Shown here piece after piece: positions 7,171-12,784 of a DNA stretch of 12,869 nucleotides (position 1 is the first letter of the stretch; every line of letters begins with the position of its first letter). Location: the NCBI GenBank assembly GCA_021159525.1, contig JAGHEC010000194.1, positions 1 to 12,869 on the forward strand, given 5' to 3'. Position numbers and translations under genes: made by a program. Source of the stretch: Deltaproteobacteria bacterium (lineage in GTDB: Bacteria; Desulfobacterota; DSM-4660; Desulfatiglandales; Desulfatiglandaceae). The notes beneath the pieces are model-generated. The model was not told where the DNA came from. It saw nothing but the letters and a program-made list of their open reading frames with translations, and did not search any database.

Positions 7171-7395
7171 GTAACCGTTTACGGGTGATTTTTGGTCAAA
7201 TTTGGGACTGTCTGCCTTACGTAACAGCTCAATAACCCGGGGCAGGAGGGTTTTTCTGACGCGACTGCCGAGGAGCGTAGGAAAAACCGTCCTGCCCCGG
7301 CGCTACGTTCGCTGTTATACCCCGAATTATTGAGCTGATACGCTTTTCTCATATGAATGTATCAAAGAGATCTCAATCCCCCCGTGAACGGTTAC
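7171..7395. mobile_element. Element B copy 1 (225 bp, MITE-like, contains A copy 6)
   Basis: The ends are inverted: GTAACCGTTTACGGG at 7171-7185 and, reading inward from the other side, the complement of CCCGTGAACGGTTAC at 7381-7395. Flanking both ends is the identical octamer GGGATTTT (7163-7170 and 7396-7403), a perfect 8-bp target duplication that fixes the boundaries. The interior is 50 bp of left arm, the 121-bp A copy 6, and a 54-bp right arm. No open frame is convincing. GTAA termini with 8-bp duplications are the known IS66-family pattern, so it is most likely a non-autonomous IS66-type element. Confidence 0.85.
7221..7341 (-). mobile_element. Element A copy 6 (121 bp), nested in element B
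   Basis: It runs opposite to copies 1-4: its left end GTAACAGCTCAATAACC matches their right end. It carries the strongest hairpin of the family: GGGGCAGGA-GGGTTTTTC pairs with GAAAAACC-G-TCCTGCCCC around a 24-base loop. Unlike copies 2-5 its flanks (TGCCTTAC and GCTTTTCT) do not match, so there is no sign of a simple insertion duplication here. Compared with copy 3 the central palindrome arms are missing. Confidence 0.85.
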
Positions 7396-7452
7396 GGGAT
7401 TTTAATTTGCCGCTTGAGAAGCAATGCACAACATGGTAAAGGAGGCAGTAGA

Positions 7453-7572
7453 GTAATAGCTTGATAACCAGGGGGAGAAGCGTTTTCTGACGCGACTGCC
7501 GTGGGGCGTAGGAAAAGCCCTCCTGCCCCGGTGGTATGGTCGCTGTTATACCCCGAATTATTGAGCTGATGC
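7453..7572 (-). mobile_element. Element A copy 7 (120 bp)
   Basis: This is a close relative of copy 6: the last 30 bases, from CGCTGTTATACCCC to the terminal repeat, are the same apart from the next-to-last base of the element. Its left terminal repeat has decayed to GTAATAGCTTGATAACC. Flanking octamers (GCAGTAGA and GATTTTCG) do not match. It is followed by a B right arm just like copy 6, so the two arose by duplication of an A-plus-B composite or by repeated insertion at the same site. Confidence 0.82.
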
Positions 7573-7588
7573 GATTTTCGCATATCAG
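7561..7588 (+). promoter_or_regulatory. Possible outward promoter of kdsD at the A copy 7 / B junction
   Basis: TTGAGC (7561-7566) inside the terminal repeat and TATCAG (7583-7588) in the B arm are 16 bp apart, each matching 4 of 6 bases of the sigma-70 -35 and -10 consensus. The same pair, TTGAGC (7330-7335) and TATGAA (7352-7357), occurs at copy 6 with the same spacing. A start near 7595 would give a leader of about 60 bases before kdsD. The match is weak and unproven. Confidence 0.25.
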
Positions 7589-7625
7589 TGTATCAGGGAG
7601 ATCTCAAGACCCCGTGAACGGTTAC
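7573..7625. repeat. Element B copy 2, right arm only
   Basis: 53 bp aligning with 7342-7395, the right arm of element B copy 1, including GAGATCTCAA and the terminus CCCGTGAACGGTTAC. No GTAACCGTT left end is found before A copy 7, so the left half is lost or was never present. The following bases (TCCATCTT) show no matching partner. The end lies 31 bp before the kdsD start codon. Confidence 0.75.
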
Positions 7626-7656
7626 TCCATCTTTTATTCAGAGGTTCGGCATTTCC

Positions 7657-8658
7657 GTGATTATTCAACAGGCGAAAGAGGTTCTGAAGATTGAGGCCCA
7701 GAGCATTCTGGACCTGACAGAACGAATCGGGCCGGAATTCAAAAAGGCCGTGGACATCATCCTGCATGCCAAGGGACGCGTCATCCTCACGGGCATGGGA
7801 AAGTCAGGGCTGGTGGCCAGGAAAATCTCCGCCACCCTAAACAGCACCGGCACTTCATCTCTGTTTCTTCATCCGGCCGAGGCTATCCATGGCGACCTCG
7901 GTATGGTGACGCCCAATGACGTGATCCTGGCCATATCCAACAGCGGACACACGGCCGAGATCAACCGCATTCTCCCCATCGTGAAAGACATGGAAGCAAA
8001 GATCATCCTGTTCACCGGGGGCCTTGATTCCCCTATGGCGAGGGAGAGCGACGTGGTCATCGACGTGGGGGTGGAGCGGGAGGCCTGCCCTTTGGGCCTT
8101 GCGCCCACGGCCAGCACAACCGCAGCCCTGGCCATGGGGGACGCGCTGGCCGTGGTCCTGCTCAATCAGAGGCGGTTTAACCGGGACGACTTCAGGCGAT
8201 TCCATCCCGGCGGCAGTCTGGGGGAGCGTCTTTCGTTCCGGGTCAAAGAAATCATGCTGACCGATGCCCATATCCCCATGGTTTCGCCGGGCACGACGAT
8301 CGCGGAAGCCATCCGGGAAATCAACGCCAAAGGCATCGGCGCCACCCTGGTCTGCGGGGAAGAGCAGCGGCTTGAGGGGATAATCAGCGATGGGGACCTG
8401 AGACGGGCCCTGATTGCCAGGAAGGAGATACACAGTCTGAAGGTCGAGGAGATCATGTCCTCGTGCCCCAAGACCATTAGTGAAAACGAGACGTCCATAG
8501 AAGCGTTGGGCCTCATGGAAGCACACGGCATCACCCACCTGGTGGTAGTGGATGACCATGCCCGGGTCAAGGGAATCGTCCATCTGCATGATCTTCTGGG
8601 AAGAGAAGGATTTAGAATCAATGGAGGTATTGGCACCCCCGCGCGGGCTCATCATTGA
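7657..8658 (+). CDS. kdsD: D-arabinose-5-phosphate isomerase (KpsF/GutQ/KdsD family)
   Basis: A 333-aa cytoplasmic enzyme that converts ribulose 5-phosphate to arabinose 5-phosphate, the first committed step of Kdo synthesis for LPS. The SIS domain (about 35-185) has GRVILTGMGKSGLVARKIS, FLHPAEAIHGDLGM, ISNSGHTAEI and LAPTASTTAALAMGDALA. The family motif FHPGGSLG (about 185-192) is followed by two CBS domains (about 200-325). Length fits E. coli KdsD (328 aa). The start is GTG with GAGG 12 bases upstream. The usual Kdo/LPS neighbours (kdsA, kdsC, lptA) are absent; instead a DapA-fold gene overlaps its end by 38 bp. Repeats A7 and B2 fill the leader. Confidence 0.95.
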   Translation: MIIQQAKEVLKIEAQSILDLTERIGPEFKKAVDIILHAKGRVILTGMGKSGLVARKISATLNSTGTSSLFLHPAEAIHGDLGMVTPNDVILAISNSGHTAEINRILPIVKDMEAKIILFTGGLDSPMARESDVVIDVGVEREACPLGLAPTASTTAALAMGDALAVVLLNQRRFNRDDFRRFHPGGSLGERLSFRVKEIMLTDAHIPMVSPGTTIAEAIREINAKGIGATLVCGEEQRLEGIISDGDLRRALIARKEIHSLKVEEIMSSCPKTISENETSIEALGLMEAHGITHLVVVDDHARVKGIVHLHDLLGREGFRINGGIGTPARAHH

Positions 8659-9565
8659 GCTGGTGACGCCGTTCAAGAGGAAGGGCGAGATCGACGAAAA
8701 GGGGCTGAGAAGGCTCCTTGCCCGGGTTTCCCCGTCCGCCCACGGGGTGTTTCTGGCCAGCCCCCGTGCAGGCGAAGGCGCAACCCTGTCCCCGGCCCTG
8801 AGATCAGACCTCTTGAGACAGACGATGCTCTGGATGGGCGAGAAAAATTCTCTCCCCATCTTTATCTGGGTAACACAGGGAACCGAGGAAGAGACCAGGA
8901 AAACCATGCTGGCCCTTGCTGAGGCGGCCAGAGAAACACCCTACCGGCCCGGCATCTTCCATGTGGATACCCCTCTTTTCTACCACAGCAATCGGGGCCT
9001 TCCCGATCTGTACAGGGAAATCTGCACCACGGCCGGGGCTCCTTTGATTCTTCATAACGACCCGGACCTCATAAAGGGTCTGGCCCGACCCTTCAAACGG
9101 CACAATATCCGCACGGCCATCCTTAAAGAGCTGTGCGGATTCCCGGGAATCGCCGGTCTCATATTTTCTGGATCCCTGGACAGGGCCCACCACTACCAGA
9201 GGGCATGCAGGCGCAGGCCCGATTTCAGGATCTACGACGGCGACGAGGCCCGCTTTCTGGACCACCCAAGCCGGAGCGGCGTTGTGTCCGGTGGCGCCAA
9301 TTTGGCCCCTGCTGCCTGGGCCAGGATCGTGGCATCGTCCCTCCAGCCGTCAACCGACGGGGCCGATTACCCGGACCGTCTCCAGCAGATCTGGGATACA
9401 GGCAGTATGCTCCACCACATGCGAGACCTCTACGCCGATGCCCCTGCCTCCATCATCAAGGCGGTCCTTGCCGGGATGGGAGTCACGCAGCCGCCTGGCC
9501 AACCACCGGAGAACATTGCATCTGTTCAGATTGTGCTACGACAGTTGGTCAGCCAGATAAAATAA
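8621..9565 (+). CDS. Divergent DapA/DHDPS-fold protein lacking the catalytic residues
   Basis: A 314-aa protein with the (beta/alpha)8 plan of the dihydrodipicolinate synthase/N-acetylneuraminate lyase family: LIIELVTPF at the start, GVFLASPRAGEGATLS near 42-57, DTPLFY near 116, PLILHNDP near 141 and SGGANLAPAAW in the late strand. By-eye alignment to E. coli DapA shows its GTTGE threonines replaced (SPRAGE), Tyr133 replaced by His145 and the Schiff-base Lys161 by Ile181 (GLIFSGS instead of GIKEATG). A normal aldolase reaction is therefore unlikely. I chose ATG 8621, preceded by AGAAGGA at 10 bases, over an earlier ATG at 8552 whose extension has no family match. The 38-bp overlap with kdsD suggests coupled expression. 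Function unknown. Confidence 0.82.
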   Translation: MEVLAPPRGLIIELVTPFKRKGEIDEKGLRRLLARVSPSAHGVFLASPRAGEGATLSPALRSDLLRQTMLWMGEKNSLPIFIWVTQGTEEETRKTMLALAEAARETPYRPGIFHVDTPLFYHSNRGLPDLYREICTTAGAPLILHNDPDLIKGLARPFKRHNIRTAILKELCGFPGIAGLIFSGSLDRAHHYQRACRRRPDFRIYDGDEARFLDHPSRSGVVSGGANLAPAAWARIVASSLQPSTDGADYPDRLQQIWDTGSMLHHMRDLYADAPASIIKAVLAGMGVTQPPGQPPENIASVQIVLRQLVSQIK

Positions 9566-9697
9566 CAATGATCAGAACCGAACCGGCGGGAGCAGTGCCG
9601 GATGTCTTTGATGAGAAGACCTTCCTGGGTATTCCGGCCCGCTACCAGGAACCCTCGTCAGGACCATGACCAATGTGGGCATGCAGAACATCTCAAG

Positions 9698-9736
9698 TTC
9701 CCTGCGCTATGCGCAGGGAAGCCCCGGCAACATGCC
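9698..9736. terminator. Two stem-loops between convergent genes
   Basis: TTCCCTGCGC (9698-9707) and GCGCAGGGAA (9711-9720) form a perfect 10-bp stem with a 3-base loop, followed at once by CCGGCA-ACA-TGCCGG. It lies between the DapA-fold gene and mlaA, which converge, so it could stop transcription from both sides. No T-run follows on either strand, so classical Rho-independent action is uncertain. The remainder of 9566-9768 shows no convincing gene. Confidence 0.45.
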
Positions 9737-9768
9737 GGCAGAATTGCCGAACCTGGCAACAAGGCGTC

Positions 9769-10623
9769 TCAATTCTCTGTCTGATTCAAGCGGTATTGAC
9801 CGTAGGCGTCTCTCATGGCCACATAGGGATCCAGGGCGGCTTTCTTGATGGATTCATACTCCCCGATCCTCATAGAGACCTTATTCAGGGTATCAAACGT
9901 CCGGAAGCCCACATTGGGCCAGAAATCGTCCACCATGTAGTCGAGAGGGTTGAGATACAGGCCTCCCACCCATCCTGCCGTATCCCTGAGGCTGGAAGGC
10001 CCCAGGAAAGGGAGGTTCAGGTAGCAGCCGGGCCCCATTCCATAAAAGGCAAAAACCTGCCCCAAATCCTCGTCCTGGATCTGGAACCGGAGGGCCTCTC
10101 TCGCCACATCCTGAAACCCCAGAAACCCGGCCGTGGTGTTTACCATGCATCGCACCAGCTCAATTCCGAATCCTTCAAATTTTCCCTGCAAAAGACAACT
10201 GATGGCACGAATCGGCATGATCAGGTTGGTGAAGAAATTGCGGATGCATATCCTGCCTACTTCAGGGACCACCATCTTATAGCCGGTCCCCAGAGGCTTT
10301 AACACATAAAAGTACATCTTGTCGTTGAATTCAAAAAAGGCCCTGTTCATCGGTTCAAGAGGATCGGGAATTGTGTCGAAGGATTCGGTTTCATCGGCCC
10401 ATGGATCTGGTCCCAACGCATCCTCTTCGCCCTCTTCTTGGACCGCCTGGCCTTTTGCATCAGTTAAAAGCAAGACCCCGTGAGCCCCCGTGTGGAGGCC
10501 TGAAACCGGCCGCCCCGCTTCCAAACCCTCTGTCTGCGCCGCCGCCTCAGCAGCAAAAGAGGAGATCCAGAGCAGACTCATCACAATTGCGGGCAGGGTA
10601 ATGCCCCTTAACCATCCATACAC
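9769..10623 (-). CDS. mlaA: MlaA (VacJ) family outer-membrane phospholipid removal protein
   Basis: A 284-aa protein that in E. coli pulls misplaced phospholipid from the outer leaflet of the outer membrane and hands it to MlaC. The MlaA domain spans about 85-270, starting at DPLEPMNRAFFEFNDKMY and including RNFFTNLIMPI, NTTAGFLGFQD and the YLNLPFLGPSSLRDTAGW motif. The leader (WLRGITLPAIVMSLLWISSF..AEAAAQ) is a signal peptide with no cysteine, so unlike E. coli MlaA it does not look like a lipoprotein. Residues about 30-85 are a low-complexity acidic spacer. GTG at 10623, with GGAG 7 bases upstream, is favoured over the TTG one codon earlier. It lies 23 bp after mlaC. Confidence 0.92.
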   Translation of the reverse strand: MYGWLRGITLPAIVMSLLWISSFAAEAAAQTEGLEAGRPVSGLHTGAHGVLLLTDAKGQAVQEEGEEDALGPDPWADETESFDTIPDPLEPMNRAFFEFNDKMYFYVLKPLGTGYKMVVPEVGRICIRNFFTNLIMPIRAISCLLQGKFEGFGIELVRCMVNTTAGFLGFQDVAREALRFQIQDEDLGQVFAFYGMGPGCYLNLPFLGPSSLRDTAGWVGGLYLNPLDYMVDDFWPNVGFRTFDTLNKVSMRIGEYESIKKAALDPYVAMRDAYGQYRLNQTEN

Positions 10624-10646
10624 CAATTGGCTCCTTTTTCAAGTAG

Positions 10647-11264
10647 TTAATCGATAGTTTCCGTTCCTTCCACCTTGGCTCGGAGCCTTTCCAGCAATTC
10701 ACTGTAGGAAGATCGGGACAAGATGTGGCTAAACTGCTTTCGATAATTGTTGACCAGGCTGACCCCCTCAATGGATATGTCGTAAATAAGCCAGTTGTCG
10801 CCCTTTTTAAGCATTCGGTATTCAACCGGGATCTCTGTATTCTGTTTCGTGACAATCATGACCCTGACACGGCCGTATCTTCCCTCCACTTTTTCGTCCA
10901 CGTACAGGACCTTCTCCCCTGAATATCCTTCTTTCACCTTGTCCAGATACGTGCGCTCCAGGAGCTTGCCAAAGAGCTTTATGAATTCGGCACGTTCGGC
11001 CGGGGTCCGCTCCTTCCAGTATCTGGCAAGGGTCCTTTTGGAGATTTCCTCCCAGGCAAACCGCTTATCAACGGCCTCCCGTATTTTTCGCACCTTCTCC
11101 TCGGTCTTGTCAGGCCCTTTGAGGGACGGATCGTTCAAAATGGCGATCACCCTGTCAGTGGCTTTCCGGATCAATTCGGTCGGCTCTCCGGCCGGACAAA
11201 CCGATCCTGCAGCAAGCAGGATCAAAAGGGTAAATACCCCTCTTCTCAAAAAACCATAAATCAT
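10647..11264 (-). CDS. mlaC: MlaC-family periplasmic phospholipid-binding protein
   Basis: A 205-aa protein of the MlaC/Ttg2D family, which carries phospholipid across the periplasm between MlaA and the inner-membrane MlaFED complex. Residues 1-25 are a signal peptide (RRGVFTLLILLAAGSVCPAG). The mature part has VDKRFAWEEISKRTLARYW, RAEFIKLFGKLLERTY and NWLIYDISIEGVSLVNNYRKQF, all typical of the family. I chose ATG 11264, which has GGAG 7 bases upstream, over an in-frame ATG 16 codons earlier that adds a basic, non-signal stretch. A 222-bp gap separates it from mlaD, unusual for this operon. Confidence 0.93.
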   Translation of the reverse strand: MIYGFLRRGVFTLLILLAAGSVCPAGEPTELIRKATDRVIAILNDPSLKGPDKTEEKVRKIREAVDKRFAWEEISKRTLARYWKERTPAERAEFIKLFGKLLERTYLDKVKEGYSGEKVLYVDEKVEGRYGRVRVMIVTKQNTEIPVEYRMLKKGDNWLIYDISIEGVSLVNNYRKQFSHILSRSSYSELLERLRAKVEGTETID

Positions 11265-11486
11265 ACAGGATCTCCGCTGGCTCCAAAAGAGCTTTTGCTG
11301 ATGAGAGGGCATCGTCGATCTGAGGGCATTGCCGGGCAGGCCTCAACGCCGGAATCTATCGGTACCGATTTTATAAACTCTGAAAATCACCCAACGGCTG
11401 CAGGAAGTTCAGGCGGCATGAGCCGTTGCGACGCAATAACTGCAAGCCGGCATGTTTCCCGCCCACCAATCGACAAGCACCAGCCA
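11265..11486. other. mlaD-mlaC gap with a 12-bp palindrome and a stem-loop
   Basis: A 222-bp stretch inside the mla operon with no gene or repeat element. It holds the perfect palindrome ATCGGTACCGAT (11358-11369), next to an A/T-rich TTTATAAA, and the inverted pair CAACGGCT (11392-11399) / AGCCGTTG (11421-11428). Either could be a regulator site, a processing hairpin or an internal promoter region for mlaC-mlaA. The reading frame past the mlaD stop codon shows no MCE-like residue pattern, so it does not look like a broken mlaD end. Confidence 0.4.
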
Positions 11487-11927
11487 TCAGAGTTTCCCAA
11501 ACACATAATTGGAGATCAGCTCTTCAAAGTCAACCGCAGACTGGGTATCCCGGATCCGACCGCCCGGTTGGATCGTTTCTTCCGCTCCCCCTGGGGTAAT
11601 CTCCACATACTTCTCGCCGATAAGGCCCTTGGTCTTGATAGAGGCGATGGCGTCCTCTTGAATCTTTAGCCCCTCCCGAATATTGAGCACCACCTTGGCC
11701 TGGTAGTCGTCCAGGGCGATTTCCTTCACGCGTCCAACTTCCACGCCTGCAATCATTACCGACGAACCGACCTTCAGGCCCCCGCTGTCGGCAAACACGG
11801 CCTCCAGCTCGTATCCCCTGTTTCCCAATATCTCCATTTTACCCAGTTTAATGGAAAGATACCCCAGGCAGAGAATTCCCATAATTATAAAGAGGCCCAC
11901 TGCGAGTTCAAGATCGAATTTCTTCAT
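11487..11927 (-). CDS. mlaD: MlaD-family MCE-domain protein
   Basis: A 146-aa inner-membrane-anchored protein. Residues about 7-28 (ELAVGLFIIMGILCLGYLSI) form the single membrane segment and about 38-118 the MCE domain, with YELEAVFADSGGLKVGSSVMIAGVEVGRV and IKTKGLIGEKYVEITPGG. In E. coli MlaD forms a hexameric ring on MlaFEDB that passes phospholipids. It is shorter than E. coli MlaD (183 aa) but similar to other compact bacterial versions. The ATG overlaps the mlaF stop by 4 bases (ATGA), so the two are translated together. Confidence 0.94.
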   Translation of the reverse strand: MKKFDLELAVGLFIIMGILCLGYLSIKLGKMEILGNRGYELEAVFADSGGLKVGSSVMIAGVEVGRVKEIALDDYQAKVVLNIREGLKIQEDAIASIKTKGLIGEKYVEITPGGAEETIQPGGRIRDTQSAVDFEELISNYVFGKL

Positions 11928-12766
11928 TGATTCCCCCCTGTTGAGTTGCCTGAATCGGCAAGGGCCCCCGCTGTCGCACCGGCTGGAGGCCTTGCCGGCC
12001 CTCCCCCCTGGTCCCCGGGCCGCTGCATCTTGCGGATCTCATTTATCCTGTCCCCCATGAAGGTCCTGACCATAGGGTCCTCAGAAGCATAAAAGTCAAA
12101 CGCCGTTCCCTCAGCCCATATCACTCCGTCGTGGAGCATGGCGATTCGGTCCACGACAGGCGCAACCCTGGCGATTTCATGGGTCACGATGATCGCGGTG
12201 AAATGGATCCGCTGCCGGCAGGCGTCAATCAATTCGATAATCGACTGGCCGGTCACCGGATCAAGCCCCGTGGTCGGTTCATCAAAGAGCATGATCTCCG
12301 GATCGCTGACCAGAGACCGGGCCAGGGCAGCCCGTTTCAGCATACCGCCGCTGATCTGGGACGGATATTTGTATTCTGAACCTGACAGCCCAACATTCTC
12401 TATTTCCCGAAAAACCCTTTCCTGAATCAGTCGATCGCTCAATCGGGTCTTTTCTTTCAGGGGGAACGCCACATTTTCAAACAGGGTCATGGAATCAAAA
12501 AGCGCCCCCCCCTGGAACAAAAAGCCCAGGCGGGTCCTCAGGGAGGTCAAGGCCTTGCCCCTGGCCCGGCCGATGTCCTCGCCGTCCACCGTCACGCGGC
12601 CCTTTTCGGGCTTAATCAACCCGGCCACATGTTTCAAAAGAACGCTCTTTCCGCAGCCGCTCCTGCCAATAAGGGCCAGCACCGTCCCCTTGGCGATTTC
12701 CAGGGAAACGCCCCTGAATACCTGGTGTCCGTCAAACGATTTATGGAGATTTTCGATTTCAATCAT
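11924..12766 (-). CDS. mlaF: MlaF-family ABC transporter ATPase
   Basis: A 280-aa cytoplasmic ATPase that powers the Mla phospholipid transporter. Walker A is GRSGCGKS at 34-41, followed by the Q-loop at FLFQGGALFDSMT, the MlaF-type signature ISGGMLKRAALARSL, Walker B EIMLFDEPTTGLD and the H-loop in IIVTHE. The last 30 or so residues are a Gly/Ala/Pro-rich tail beyond the usual end. I chose ATG 12766; an upstream in-frame TTG at 12796 lies within the terminal repeat of element A copy 8 and only adds foreign residues. No strong Shine-Dalgarno is seen. The permease gene mlaE, normally adjacent, is not downstream in this window and would have to lie beyond copy 8 or elsewhere. Confidence 0.94.
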   Translation of the reverse strand: MIEIENLHKSFDGHQVFRGVSLEIAKGTVLALIGRSGCGKSVLLKHVAGLIKPEKGRVTVDGEDIGRARGKALTSLRTRLGFLFQGGALFDSMTLFENVAFPLKEKTRLSDRLIQERVFREIENVGLSGSEYKYPSQISGGMLKRAALARSLVSDPEIMLFDEPTTGLDPVTGQSIIELIDACRQRIHFTAIIVTHEIARVAPVVDRIAMLHDGVIWAEGTAFDFYASEDPMVRTFMGDRINEIRKMQRPGDQGGGPARPPAGATAGALADSGNSTGGNQ

Positions 12767-12784
12767 GGCAAAGTAATCTAAATT

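Noticed and set aside
7151..7197. GACCAAATCA ... TGATTTTTGGTC inverted pair, possible terminator
   Set aside because: The arms lie on opposite sides of the element B boundary fixed by the perfect octamer duplication, so the pairing is probably accidental.
7392..7583. 63-codon minus-strand frame across the A7/B region
   Set aside because: It is composed of repeat sequence with frame-breaking differences between copies.
7221..7625. Possible CRISPR array or riboswitch in the repeat-rich kdsD leader
   Set aside because: Only two long, unequal repeats with self-complementary interiors and no regular spacers; features fit inserted elements, and no known riboswitch core was recognised.
8552..8620. 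Longer start for the DapA-fold gene
   Set aside because: The extension lies wholly within kdsD, has no family similarity, and the ATG at 8621 has a good AGAAGGA upstream.
9568..9669. 33-codon plus-strand frame just after the DapA-fold gene, starting ATGATCAGAACC
   Set aside because: No Shine-Dalgarno, no family match and very short; cannot be separated from chance, though its position leaves it open.
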